Assembly: GCF_963169125.1 (NCBI RefSeq)
Contig: NC_084793.1
Coordinates: 215,910,652-215,974,651, forward strand
Reading direction: 5' to 3'
Source of the DNA: Humulus lupulus
Taxonomy: Eukaryota; Streptophyta; Magnoliopsida; Rosales; Cannabaceae
DNA length: 64,000 nt
Shown here: one piece after another, positions 41,848-53,976 of the stretch
Layout: each line of letters starts with the position of its first letter
Position numbering within the stretch: the stretch's first letter is position 1
The notes under the pieces: generated by a model
The model's input: only the letters and a program-made list of their open reading frames with translations
Database searches by the model: none
Told to the model about the DNA's origin: nothing
Translations under genes and position numbers: made by a program

Positions 41848-44800
41848 CATGGCACAACCATCGACTGTAAACGCAAGAAGGTGATGTTCGAGACTCTTGA
41901 CGGATAGAGACTATGCTTCATGGGACAAGCTTCAGGATTACGCACCCCATTAGTATCATCTCTCAAAGCTCAGAGAATGATGGAGAAAGGATGTCAAGCG
42001 TTCTTAGCCAGCATCACGAATGAGGAAAGGGAGACACCACTTAAGTTTGGAGATGTCCGTGTTATACAAGAATTTCCAGAGGTATTTCCCGATGACTTTC
42101 CAGGATTGCCGCCAACTCGGGAAATAGACTTCACGATAGAATTAGTACCAGGCACCGAGCCTATCTCTAAGGCACCATATCGGATGGCACCTACGGAGCT
42201 CAAGGAGTTAAAGACGCAGCTACAAGAACTCCTAGACTTGGGTTTTATTAGGCCAAGCCATTCTCCATGGGGAGCTCCGGTACTATTCGTGAAAAAGAAG
42301 GACGGAAGTATGCGGATGTGTATAGACTATCTTGAGCTGAAAAAAGTAACGATTAAGAACAAGTACCCGCTACCTCGGATCGACAATTTGTTTGATCAAC
42401 TCCGAGGCGCGGCTGTATTTTCAAAGATCGATTTACGGTCTGGGTATCATCAGCTCAAAGTAAAAGGGGAAGATATTCCTAAGACAGCCTTTAGGACTCG
42501 TTATGGACATTACGAGTTCTTGGTTATGCCCTTTGGTCTTACTAATGCACCAACTGCGTTTATGGACTTAATGAATAGGGTCTTCAAGGATTACTTAGAT
42601 AAATTCGTCATTGTGTTCATCGACGACATTTTGATATACTCCAAGGATGAAGTAGAGCACGAGGAACATTTGAGGTTGATTTTGACGCGATTGAAGGAGC
42701 ATCAACTCTACGCCAAGTTCAAGAAATGCGAATTTTGGCTTTCGCAAGTGGCGTTCCTCGGGCACATTATATCGAAAGACGGAGTTGCAGTAGACCCATC
42801 AAAGGTAGAGGCCGTGAAGGATTGGCCCAGACCAAAGAACGCATCTGAAGTAAGAAGCTTTCTAGGGTTAGCAGGTTATTATAGGAAGTTTGTAGAGGGC
42901 TTTTCTAAGATAGCCACTCCGCTCACCAACCTGACCCAAAAGCAACAAAAATTTAACTGGAATGATAAGTGTGAATAAAGCTTCCAGTTGCTTAAGGACA
43001 AGCTTTGCTCAGCACCAGTACTCAGTGTACCGACACCCAACGATAAGTTCGTGGTCTACTCCGATGCATCAAAGCAAGGATTGGATTGCGTACTAATGCA
43101 AAATGACAAGGTGATAGCCTACGCCTCACGACAATTGAAGGAGTACGAGCAGCGCTATCCAACTCACGATATGGAGTTGGCAGCGGTGGTCTTTGCGTTA
43201 AAAATCTGGCGCCATTATCTTTACGGAGAACGGTGCGAGATTTATACAGACCACAAGAGTTTAAAGTACTTCTTTACTCAGAAGGAGCTCAACATGAGGC
43301 AATGCAGGTGGTTGGAGTTAGTAAAGGATTAGGACTGCAAAATCCTATACCACCCAGGAAAGGCGAACGTAGTTGCCGATGCACTTAGTAGAAAAAGTTA
43401 TGGAAATTTAGCAACTTTATCTGGAATAGAAAAGCCGCTACAGTAGGAGCTGATCAGTGCCATAATAGAAGTAGTTGTAGGTAAGCTGGCTAACTTGTCT
43501 ATCCAATCGAATCTGCTAGAGGACATACGGATTGGTCAGAGACATGATGACACACTAGCAGCACATATGGATGCAATCAGAGAAGGCAAGACTATAGATT
43601 TCTCAATATCTAGCCAAGGTTTACTGAGATATAAGGATCGGGTATGCATGCCAAATGATCAAAGTATTAAGAAGACGATTCTGGAAGAAGCACACAGTAC
43701 CCCATACTCAGTTCACCCAGGGTCAACCAAAATGACTCATGATGTTAAGGCAGTATATTGGTGGCCAGGAATGAAGAAGGACATAGCAGAATTTGTGTCC
43801 AAATGTCTTCTATGCCAACAAGTGAAAGCAGAGCATCAGCGGCCTGCAAGTTTATTGCAACCGCTTAGCGTACCAGAATGGAAGTGGGACGATATAGCTA
43901 TGGACTTCATGACGGGTTTGCCAAGGAAGAATAAGCAACATGATTCCGCTTGGATAGTAATAGATAGACTAACAAGTCGGCTCATTTCCTGCCTGTTAAG
44001 ACTTCACACACGGCAGACCAATATGCAGACATCTACATCCAAGAGATAGTACGGTTGCATGGAATCCCCAAGACAATAGTGTCGGATAGAGGATCGGTGT
44101 TTACGTCAAGATTTTGGGGAAGTTTACAGCAAGCTATGGGTACTAAGTTAAGCCTTAGTACAACTTTTCATCCTCAGACAGATGGGCAGTCTGAGCGTAC
44201 GATTCAGATTTTAGAAGATATGCTACGAGCGTGTGTACTTGATTTCGGAGGATCATGGAATAAGTACTTGCCATTGATAGAGTTTTCCTACAACAACAAC
44301 TACCAGTCAACGATCGGGATGGCACCTTATGAGTTGTTATATGGAAGAAGGTGCTGATCACCGTTGCACTGGGACGAGGTAGGAGAAAGGCAGCTTCTAG
44401 GCCCCGAAGCTGTTAGACAAGCTCAAGAAGCAGTAGCGCTTATTAGACAGCGTATGCTTGCTGCTCAAAGCCGTCAGAAAAGCTATGCGGATGCCAAGCG
44501 ATGCGATGTGGAATTCCAAGTTGAAGATCAAGTCTTCCTGAAAATATCTCCTATGAAAGGTGTCAAGCGGTTCGGGAAGAAAGGCAAGCATAGTCCCCGA
44601 TTCATAGGTCCTTTTGAGATATTGGACAAAGTGGGACCAGTTGCGTATAGACTAGCCCTACTGCCAGCACTAGCCGATAGTCACAACGTGTTCCACATCT
44701 CGATGCTACGCAAATATGTGTCAGACCCATCTCATGTCCTCAAGTACGATACAATAGCACTCCAGAAAAACTTAAGTTATGAGGAACGGCCGGTTAGCAT

Positions 44801-44942
44801 CCTAGATAGGGGGATGAAGCAGTTACGGTCCAAAAGCTTTCCTATAGTCAAAGTCCTATGGAGTAATAGTTCTGAACGAGAGGCAACGTGGGAGTTGGAG
44901 GAGGACATGCAAGGCTGGTATCCAGAATTATTTGGTAAGTAA
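41848..44942 (+). pseudogene. pol of element E: RT, RNase H, integrase, chromodomain
   Basis: This continues the gag frame. RT (about 42100-42780): [48 protein letters not shown], intact FIDD at 42616-42627. RNase H (43030-43330): [26 protein letters not shown]. Integrase (43495-44350): zinc finger HSTPYSVHPGSTKM...CLLCQQ, then DDE as MDFMTGLP, VSDRGSVFTS and [10 protein letters not shown]. The C-terminal chromodomain-like end (44790-44942) reads PVSILDRGMKQLRSKSFPIV, VLWSNSSEREATWELEEDM, typical of Tekay. Breaks: TAG 41905, TAA 42976, TAG 43330, TAG 43444, a 1-base loss near 43975, TGA 44355. Domains are otherwise well preserved. Confidence 0.9.
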
Positions 44943-44978
44943 ATTTCGAGGACGAAATTCTTTTTAGTAGGGGAGAAT
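44943..44978 (+). other. 3' leader and polypurine tract of element E
   Basis: TTTCGAGGACGAAATT after the stop is shared with B (49049-49064). The tract AGTAGGGGAGAAT directly precedes the 3' LTR. Confidence 0.7.
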
Positions 44979-46894
44979 TGTAGAGTCCAAGAACTTTACT
45001 TAGCTAAGTTAGATAGTAGTATAATAGTAAAATTGGTATTATCTTTATGACTGTGGATTTTTGGTTCAGACCGGGATTTATTTGGACACTCATAGTAGTA
45101 CTTGTAAATTTTTTAAGTTTAACCTATAGTTTAAGAATATTAATTTTAACCTAAGGTTTGATTAATATGACTGATATTGAGGATAATATTTAGTATACTA
45201 TAAGGTTTAAATAAGAACCAATAGGATTATAGCACATGTTATGTATGGGTTATTAATGATTAAGTATTTTGAGGATTAAATTTATTAAGGGTAAAGTTTG
45301 AATGCTCTAAGGTCAGTCAGCAGCTTTGAAAACGTTTGAGGGCTTAGTCAAGGCTGTTTACTCAATTCAAATTAAGCTAAAAATGTGTAATTTCGTGTTT
45401 AAATAATCAGCGTATGCCGATATATCGCAGCTATAGGGGGCGATATATCGCAGCACGAAGATACGAAAAACATGAAACAATGCACGATTGCCTCGGGCAT
45501 ACTGGCCCAGGCGATATATCGCCTACAGGGGGCGATATATCGCCCCTCTCAGCACATTTTGAAAGTTTTCAAAATCGTTTCCCATTCAAACCTTCAACCT
45601 CTTGATAAGTCCAGCATCTTTTTGAACGAGTCTTCAGCCTCTGCTGAACGATAATTCAAATTATTTTCACGTAAAAAGCCATTATTTTTATTCAAGTTAA
45701 ATGAAGATCTCTTCATTCCTAAACTCTATAAATAGGACCTAGTACCCAGCCATTATTCATCTATTACTCTAAGTTCAGAGGCTGCAAGTTGCTAGGTGAG
45801 TGTGAGAGTGTAAACACTTGGGTTGGGAATCATAAGCTTGATCATTATAAGCTTATCAAACACTTGGGAAGTAAGGTTTTATAGCATTTCGGTTCAAGGT
45901 TTAGATTGGTCTTACAAGTCTTCAAGGTATTTCCACACTCTAGTTCATTGGTATTATTTTATTTAAGTTCTCACAGTCTTCTACTCAGCCTTCTAACCTT
46001 ATTCTTATTTTGGTTTGGAAATCTAAGTTCTTGAGCACAAGGTTTTGGTAAGTATATTTTAATAGTATAGTTCCTTCATCTCTTTCATCTCTTTTTCTTC
46101 AATAGACTCACCCTTTCATAAATGGTTTTTAGAAGTGTTCCAAAGTCCCAACTCTGTCCTCATATCCCGGTATTTTTGGTAAGGAAAATAGGATAGAATT
46201 TATATGTTATATGCTTTTATATGTTATCTTATGATTTTATGTTATGCAATATGTTATGATATGTATGATTGTAGACTTGGGCATATGACCCATATGACTA
46301 ACAAGCCCCATATAGATTATGGGCATATGACTTGCTCAGCTAGCAAGACCCCACTAATCTAATGGGCATATGACTTGTTTAGTCTATGGGACCCCAAGTA
46401 ATAATGGCCATTATAGTATGTATGTGACATAAGTGTTATAGTATGTTTTATGTTACCTTATGAATTGTATGTGAATGGTTATGTGTTAGATTTTCCTTGT
46501 TGGGCATTAGGCTCATTCCTCTTATGTTTATATGTGCAGGAAAATAGCTATAGTGGCGGGAAAGGTTCATGGATGCTTTGGGAATGTGTATTGAGGCGGA
46601 ATGGATTCAAGGAGTGGAGAGTTTCGATTTCGAGGATGTAGTTTTGTTTCTTATGGTTTTTACATGTATTTTTCCGCATTTTATTATGTAAATCTCTTTT
46701 TAATTATGTCATGTTTTGATTTTAAAACAATGGGATCCCATATCCTACTTAATATTTTATGTAAGGTACATCTTTATTTTTACAAGTTTCTTAATAAAGT
46801 TATGGTCTTTTCACTTGTAAGCTTTATTAAGGATTAGTATTTATGTATAGTTTTCGTTAATGGTCCAAAAGTCTAGAGTAGTTGGGTCATTACA
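44979..46894 (+). repeat. 3' LTR of element E
   Basis: 1916 bp. Palindromes GCGATATATCGC are at 45440-45451, 45511-45522 and 45532-45543, with a variant near 45418. TATA is at 45727-45734. Confidence 0.92.
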
Positions 46895-46899
46895 TAAGG

Positions 46900-49047
46900 T
46901 GGATCCAGCGAAGATTGAGGTGGTTAGAGATTAGCCAAGACTGAAGAATGCTTCATGGATCAGGAGTTTCTTGGGTTTGGCAGGTTATTACAGACGCTTT
47001 GTTGAAGGATTCTCCGAGGTTGCATCATCATTGACAGAGGTGACATGCAAGAATCATTAATTTGTTTGGTCGGACAAGTGTAAAGACAATTTTCAGAAGC
47101 TCAAGGAGAGTTTGATCACCGCACTAGTTTTGAGACTTCCTATAGATCAAGGTAAGTTTGTGGTTTACTGTGACGCTTCTAGGCAGGGTCTGGGTTGTGT
47201 ACTTATGCAGATAGGAAATGTGATTGCCTATGCATCACGTCAGTTAAAGGATTATGAGCAGAGATACCCCACAAATGATTTAGAGCTGGCAGTGGTTGTT
47301 TTTGTAGTGAAGGTGTGGCATCATTACTTGTATGGTGAGAAGTGTGAGATATACACTGATCACAAGAGCTTGAAGTACTTTTTCACTTAGAAGGATCTAA
47401 AACTGAGGCAGAGACGTTGGTTAGAACTGGTAAAGGATTATGATTTTGAGATCCTCTATCACCCTGGGAAAGCCAACGTGGTAGCAGATGCCTTAAGCTA
47501 GAAGGGGCCGGGACAGTTATATAGTGCCAGACAGATATCGAGGAAGTTTACTGATGAGATGACTCGAGTGGGGATTGAGTTAGTGGTGGGCCGGTTGGCC
47601 AACATCACTTTACAGTCTACTCTCTTGGAGAGAATAAAGCAGAGGAAGTTAGACGACCCACAGTTGCGGCGGGTTAGTGAGGATATCCAAGCTGGAGTAG
47701 CTAAGGACTATACGGTGTCGAGTATGAACTTACTGAGATATAAGGATCAGATTTGTGTTCTGATGGACATCGAGATCAGATGAGAGATTCTGGATGAATC
47801 TCACACCACCCCTTATTCTCTACATCCAGGCACCACAAAGATGTACCAGGACTTGAGAGTTTAATATTGGTGGCCTGGGATTAAGAGGGATGTGACTGAG
47901 TACGTAGCAAGGTGTCTGACCTGTTAGCAGGTCAAGGCTGAGCATCAGAGGTTGGCAGGACTGTTACAGCCTCTGGATATTTCAGAGTGGAAGTGGGAAG
48001 ATATCACGATGGATTCCGTGGTAGGCTTGCCCGGGACAGTAGGCCAGCATGATTCTATTTGGGTCATTGTGGATCGGTACATGAAATCAGCTCATTTTCT
48101 ACCAGTGAGGACGAATAACATAGTTGACCAATATGCAGATCTCTATGTGAGAGAGATGGTTTTCCTTCATGGGATTCTGAGGTCTATTGTGTCTGATAGG
48201 GACCCTATTTTTACTTCCAAGTTTTGGGGAAGTATGTAGAGGGCAATGGGTACACACCTAAAGTTCAGCACAACTTGTCATCCTCAAACCGATGGCCAGT
48301 CTGAGAGGACTATCCAGATATTGGAGGACATGCTGAGAGCGTGTGTGTTGGACTTTGAAGGGTCCTAGAGTAAATATTTTCCTCTGATAGAATTTTCTTA
48401 TAACAACAGTTACCGGTCTACCATCGGGGTGGCACCTTATGAGATGCTGTATGGTAGGAAGTGCAGATCGCCCATTCACCGAGATAAGATGGGTGAGAGG
48501 AAATATATTAGGTTTGGATGCATTTCAGAGGACCACTGAGGCTATCGAGAATATTAGAGCTCGAATGATCGCATCTTAGAGTAGGCAGAAGAGCTATTCT
48601 GACCTGAGGCAGAGGAACGTAGAGTTCCAGGTGGGAGACTATGTCTTCCTTAGGGTTTCACCTCTGAGGGGGGTGAAGAGGTTCAAGAAGAAGGGCAAGC
48701 TGAGCCCCAGGTTTATGGGACCGTTTGAGATCGAGAGGATCGAGCAGGTGGCTTATAGGTTGGCCTTACCCTTTGCACTATTTAGTGTGCATAATGTAAT
48801 CCATATCTCCATGTTGAGGAAATATGTATCAAATGGAACTCATGTATTGAGCTATGAGGATCTGGAACTGGAGGTAGACTTGTCCTGTGAAGAACAACCA
48901 GTTTAGATACTTGACAGGAAGGATAAGGTCCTAAGAAACAAGACTATACCTTTAGTTAAGGTATTATGGAGGAACATCAAGGTCGAGGAAGTGACCTGGG
49001 AGCAGGAGGCAGATATGCGAGCTCAGTTTCCCGAACTGTTCAGGTAA
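46900..49047 (+). pseudogene. RT end, RNase H, integrase and chromodomain of element B
   Basis: This resumes the RT frame after E: VDPAKIEVVRD, TAG (Trp expected), [17 protein letters not shown]. RNase H (47112-47390): [27 protein letters not shown]. Integrase: HTTPYSLHPGTTKM, CLTC-TAG-QVKAEHQR, the DDE residues in MDSVVGLPG (Asp shifted context), VSDRDPIFTS and [11 protein letters not shown] frameshift lies near 48490-48630. The last part (48631-49047) reads VFLRVSPLRGVKRFKKKGKL, HISMLRKYVS, then ILDRKDKVLRNKTIPLV and VTWEQEADM, the Tekay chromodomain-like tail, ending at TAA 49045. At least ten stops are present. Confidence 0.85.
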
Positions 49048-49064
49048 AATTTCGAGGACGAAAT

Positions 49065-49084
49065 TTCTGTAAGGAGGGGATACT
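49065..49084 (+). other. Polypurine tract of element B
   Basis: GTAAGGAGGGGATACT directly before the 3' LTR start TGTAACG. Confidence 0.7.
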
Positions 49085-51535
49085 TGTAACGTCCCAGAAT
49101 TACCTAATAAGGCTTAGGGCCTTGATTAGGGGGACATGATGGCAATAAATGGTATTATGTGTTTAATTGTTATATTAATTGTAATTATGTGAATTATGTG
49201 ATAATATGACTAGTTGTGCATGTTTAGGGGTATTAAATATGCATGTGGGCCCGTTTCTTTTTAGAATGGCGATTTTGGTAATTTGGCCCGTTGTGGGCAT
49301 AATTGTATATTTATGTGCATATATGTGATAGAGCACATTTTTATGTGGGTTTATTTGGGTTACTCGGCACGAGGCGATCCTAGGGAGCAAGTTAGCGGGA
49401 AAGTCACAACGGGACCCAATAATTGACTCAGGGCGAGTCAAGGGTTATTTTGGGGTATTAGATATTTAATTGGGTTATCAGGTTATGGAAAATTGGAGAA
49501 ATTTACCATTTTTCCCTCGGGGATGTTTTTGGTACCCCGAGCCTCGGGATTGACTTAAGTCATTTAAGCTAAGGGAGAAAAGACAAAAAAATAGAACACC
49601 TTTGGAAGCTGCCTAAAGCGACTCTCTCTCTCTTTCTCTCTCTCCTTCTCTAAGCTTTCTTTGAGTAGTCCATTGAAAACCAAGGAGATTTTGGGCTAGG
49701 ATCACTTGAATTGAAGCTAAAAACTTGGGAATTAACTCGGTAACAACTTGGGGGATTCAATCTTTATCAGTGGTAAGCTATAAACTATGGTTTTATCATT
49801 TAAATTATGAGATTTTGTTGGTTGTTTTGAGGTGTTTTTGAACCCTCTATTTTAGTGATTGAAATGGAGATTTAATGAGTTTTAGGACAGAATTTATGTT
49901 GGGTTTTGTTGTTGGGAACATGTTAGAACTGTTGGGGTTGTTGAATTATGATACTAGGGTGATTTTGGTATGGTTAGGACTAGATTTGGCTGCTGAAAAT
50001 GGAGGAATTTTTGGGTTCGAGGGGCCAAGTCGCGACTTTGTTCTTGATAAGTGCGACTCAGCCTGAACCCAGGCACCTTGGGAGGCCTCTGCTTGGGGGG
50101 CGTGCCGCAACTTGTTAGGCCAAGTCGCGGATAGTGCCTTTGGACAGAGGGGGGGCGTGCCGCGACCCACAGGGGGGCAAGTCGCAGCCCGCCTGAGCAT
50201 TTTTGCCTTAGGGAGTTTGTTTTGAATTGGAACTTTTTCCTTAGGGCTCAGGATTGTTTCAACTACCCAGTTTGGTGGAACTTGAGGCCTCGAAGGCTAG
50301 GACTTGGTCCGGAAGCCTTTGATCGCTAGTTATGAAAAGAATCCTATTTTATGGTTGTGACTTAGGGTATTGCTAGGGGCTCGGAACTGGGATCGTGCTC
50401 GAGGGTCATTCTTGTTTACGCTTACTCGTACCTGAGGTAAGGAAACTGCACCCAATACGTGTTATATGTGATTAGGGCTTGGCCCGACTGTTATATGTTA
50501 TTATGAATAGGGCTTAGGCCCCAGGATGTATATGCTAGGCTATTGTTTCACATGTTTGTTGATAAATGCTTAAGTGTTTTATGATCGTTGCATGAACTCT
50601 ATGGTTAGGGCATGTGGCCCTGTTAAATAGACATGTTTAGTATTGTGGAAAATAGTTATTCAGTGGCATTAGACGATTAACGTGCATATGTGCTTAGTTA
50701 TCGGGATGTGCCTATCCACATCTGTTTTCTATATTGAGGTATGTAATCCTAGATTAGGGCTTGACTTATGAGTCAAGGACGGCAATAGCGCGCCGCACTC
50801 GAAATGCTTAGGCCTAAACAAGTAACATACTATTACGTTGGTCGACTTTAAGGTTGATATTGAACCAATGGGGTTGGGCTAGCTCTATGACTAGTGAGAT
50901 AGTGCTAAGGGCAAGGGCCCCAGGTGACTCTACAGTCACGTAGCTAGGGCATAGGCCCCAAGAATTGGCTCTAAGGCCAATTGGTTAGGGCAGCGTCCCC
51001 AAGTTGATCCAATGATCATTTTCTTGAACCTAAATGATAGTATTCACTGGTTGTCATTACTGATTGTATTGAATGGGTATTTCAAGGGTTATATTCTTTT
51101 TTCATGCATATGTTGATTTTTCTTGTTGAGCCTTAGCTCACGGGTGCTTTGTGGTGAAGGTAAGGGAAATGGAAAGCTTGACCAGTCATGAGTTGGAGAG
51201 CTTCGGTAGCGGTGTGTACTTATGCGGCTGCTCATCCACCACGACCGAGGTTATCTCAGAGGAATAATGGTTATAGCCCTGTTTTGCCGCGTAGGCCGGC
51301 TGATGTAACTTTTGATGTGTATTTACCCTTTTAAAAGTTTAGTTGTAATATTTGGGATCCCATGTTTATGTAAAACTTTTTAAATAAAAGTCAACGGTTC
51401 TTTGACCAAATATTTTTAACCCTAACCTTTGTCACTAACCTTAGTTACACTTTTTTAAACCAAACAACCTAATTAGCAGGTCTGATACCATTTTAAGTAC
51501 ACAGTGTAACGGTCATGAATTAGGAGGGCGTTATA
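49085..51535 (+). repeat. 3' LTR of element B
   Basis: 2451 bp. It starts TGTAACGTCCC and ends GGCGTTATA, with ACA mutated to ATA. A CT-rich tract lies near 49619-49650 and GC-rich stretches near 50025-50200. It reads through the insertion site of C. No gene. Confidence 0.9.
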
Positions 51536-51540
51536 GGCAT

Positions 51541-51619
51541 CGAGCACCATCGAGCCACGTCAATTTTTTTTTTCAGATTTCAAAGTTTTAGATCTGAAAA
51601 AAAGACGCAAAAAAAAAAA
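51541..51619 (-). repeat. Last subterminal part of the foldback right arm
   Basis: CGAGCACCATCGAGCCACGT and the following TTCAGATTTCAAAG match inverted 845-905. Confidence 0.7.
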
Positions 51620-51923
51620 CCCAAAAATCATGTCCAGATCTGTTCGAAATGCATTATTTTAGTGTCCTAAGTGAGAAATACTTGCCATTAAATTGAGTTA
51701 TCTTATATTTTACCTTACCCATGAATTTTTTTTCTAGAGAGATAGCTGAGAGGAATGGGTTGAGGGAGAGAGAGGGAAGAGAGAAAAGGAAGTGGTTGGG
51801 AAAAATTATGGGAGAGGTATTTTGGGTATTGTCAAAAGATTTGACATTTTTTTTAAATGATTAGAAGACCTAACATTTTTTTTATTTATGACACCTCATT
51901 AAGCATAAAAACTCAAATTTCCC
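51620..51923 (-). repeat. Right terminal inverted repeat of the foldback element
   Basis: Reverse complement of 540-837 with small indels. It ends CTCAAATTTCCC. Confidence 0.78.
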
Positions 51924-51931
51924 TTTGTTTT
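51924..51931. repeat. Target-site duplication of foldback element, right copy
   Basis: TTTGTTTT, as at 532-539. Confidence 0.7.
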
Positions 51932-53370
51932 TGGCTCAGTAATTGCTCTTTCCTTTTGTCATAAATTGTATGTCAAATAATTGGTTAAATGTCAATTTTA
52001 CCCTGATGATATAAAACTGAAAATAAACACAATGGCATAGTTTTTTTTTTCACTTTATAATATTAATATTAGATTAAGGGGTTTTGGTAGAATTAATTGA
52101 GTTGAGGTTTTTCTAATAATTAGGGAGGGGGTTTTAGCGATAAAAGGCCTTGCAAAAAATGTTGCATTGTCATATCAGACATGTGATGCATACGTTGCTC
52201 AAATAATTAACTATTTGCAATATATATTATATAAATGCATATATAAATATTTTGATGGAATATACATTTAAAACTAACTAAAATAAATATTATGAATTAT
52301 ATTAATATAAATTCAATAATTATAAAATATCATTATTATAATAATATATAATACAAAAATAAATATTTAATTATTATATTAATATAAATTTAAATGTTAT
52401 TAAATATTCTAATGATAATAATATATAATCCTAATTTTTTACTAATTATATTAATATGAATTAAAATATTATTATTATTATTATAATATTTAATACAAGA
52501 CTAGATATTAAATAATATAAAATATCATTATAATATATAATACATAATCTTAATTTTTATTAAAAAAATTATCATTTATGTTTTAAAATGTTATAATATT
52601 ATATTCATATTCAAAAAAATTATAAACAATATTTTGGTTAAATTTTTCATTTAATAGATTTATGTCATTCTTTAATATATAATATTGACTGACAAGAAAC
52701 TGACAGAAGGGTGAAATTTATTTGAAATTTATATGACAATGATACAAATTTAATAAACATAATTAATAAATTCTATAAATAAAACTAAGTAAATATGCAT
52801 TGCACATTGTTTGTATCTAGTATATATATATATATATATATCTTCTATATGAAAAGTGTGTAGATAATGGAAATTCTTAATTTTAACGTTTGTTTTGCTA
52901 ACTTTAATAGAATATTCTAAATATTTAACGGAATATATATTTAAAACTAACTAAAAATATATATTTATTAATTATATTAATATAAATTCAAATATTATAA
53001 AATATCATTATTATAATAATTTATAATACAAAACTATATATTTAATAATTGTATTAATATAAATTTAAATGTTATAAAATATTATTATGATTATACCTAA
53101 TTTTTTACAAATTATATTAATATAAATTCAAATATTATAAATTGTTATTATTATAATATTTAATAAAAGACTTGATATTTAATACTTATATTAATATAAA
53201 TTTAAATATTATAAAATATCATTATAATAATATATAATACATAATCTCATTTTATTTAAAAATTATCATTTATATTTAAAAATGTTATCATATTATATAT
53301 ATAAAATTATAAATAATATTTTGTTTTAATTTTTTATTAAATATGTTTACGTCATTTTTTTATATATAAT
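51932..53370. repeat. AT-rich region with a long direct duplication
   Basis: No gene. About 52265-52620 returns at about 52937-53300, roughly 675 bp apart, with small changes. Each copy is itself built of similar ATTATATTAATATAAATTC-type stretches. Between them lie a TA microsatellite (52821-52842) and the stretch TCTTCTATATGAAAAGTGTG at 52843. Confidence 0.65.
52821..52842. repeat. TA microsatellite
   Basis: About 11 TA units. Another TA tract is at 6160-6178. Confidence 0.85.
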
Positions 53371-53963
53371 TGTTGACCCTGATCTTGGTCAACTGACACG
53401 GAGTCAAAATATGCTTGATGTAGATGAATGCGTTGAAAAGAACGTGATGACAAAAATAATAAGAACACGATATTTTTATAGTGGTTCGGCTCCAGGATCT
53501 GGTAATAACCTACATCCACTTAGATTGTTATTGATGTGAGAATCAAAGGAGTGATCAAAGAACTATGGTTCAATGAGTTTCACTAACCTCTGAATAACAA
53601 TACAATATCTCGGATAGAATTACTCTAATCTCAAATAATTCAAAAGCCGAAAGTCCCTTCCTTGAGCTATCTTTCTCTATTTATAGGCTTAAGGGGGATT
53701 ATACGAGTTTGTTACAGATATTCTCTCCTAAATAATCAGATACTCAGGAGATTGTGTGAGTCAATTTCGGGATTTACAAAGATCTTTATTGGAACATCAG
53801 GTTGCATGCGGAACCATCGACCAGACTGGTTGCAGGTAAAACTAGGTCGCCTACTGCTTATAATGTGCCTTCTGGTCGATATCCTAGCAGAGTTCTTCCA
53901 AATGTCAGCCACGTGTCCAGGAATCACTTGCCACATCATCTATGCCATTTTTTTTGGATAACA
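53371..53963 (-). repeat. 3' LTR of element D
   Basis: 593 bp, TGTTGACCC...TGGATAACA on the plus strand. The sense TATA box (TATAAATA) is the reverse complement of 53678-53685. It matches the solo LTR 39502-40094 in inverse orientation. Confidence 0.88.
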
Positions 53964-53976
53964 TTTGCCCCCCAAG
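53964..53976 (-). other. Polypurine tract of element D
   Basis: The minus strand reads CTTGGGGGGCAAA before the 3' LTR. Confidence 0.75.

Larger units (their letters stand above)
36646..46894 (+). mobile_element. Element E: young Tekay/Del-type chromovirus
   Basis: The 10.25-kb insertion has TGTAGAG...CATTACA ends and duplication TAAGG (36641-36645 and 46895-46899). The RT frame of B is restored when E is removed (DGIKVDPAK). Both LTRs are exactly 1916 bp and differ at about two dozen sites by eye (about 1.3%). Order: LTR, initiator-Met PBS, spliced pre-gag ORF, gag, protease, RT, RNase H, integrase, chromodomain, polypurine tract, LTR. It carries a D-family solo LTR before gag. Gag-pol has six stops and one frameshift. 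Confidence 0.93.
18792..51535 (+). mobile_element. Element B: Tekay/Del-type Ty3/Gypsy chromovirus
   Basis: Boundaries are TGTAACGTCCC at 18792 and GGGCGTTATA at 51535, with duplication GGCAT (18787-18791 and 51536-51540). The foldback sequence resumes at 51541. The element is split by C in its 5' LTR and by E in its RT. Removing both leaves about 10.1 kb in the order 5' LTR, initiator-Met PBS, gag, protease, RT, RNase H, integrase, chromodomain, polypurine tract, 3' LTR. It has many stops and several frameshifts and is the oldest of the plus-strand elements here. Confidence 0.9.
540..51923. mobile_element. Foldback/MULE-type DNA transposon, split by nested insertions
   Basis: The outer ends read GGGAAATTTGAG at 540 and its reverse complement CTCAAATTTCCC ending at 51923, flanked by TTTGTTTT. 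Removing the LTR-element insertions leaves four pieces (540-1116, 1852-2649, 18755-18791, 51541-51923) that join into about 1.8 kb. This is one large palindrome: a left arm (540 to about 2135) and a right arm (from about 2195) around a spacer of about 60 bp. Each arm contains a second, smaller inverted repeat. I see no transposase gene, so it was probably mobilised in trans. Long TIRs and an 8-bp duplication fit a non-autonomous MULE or Foldback-type element; hAT is less likely because its TIRs are short. Confidence 0.72.

Noticed and set aside
52000..53370. Possible host gene or CRISPR-like array in the AT-rich repeats
   Set aside because: Only two long copies, AT-rich, no spacer structure and no ORF; a CRISPR array is not expected in plant DNA.
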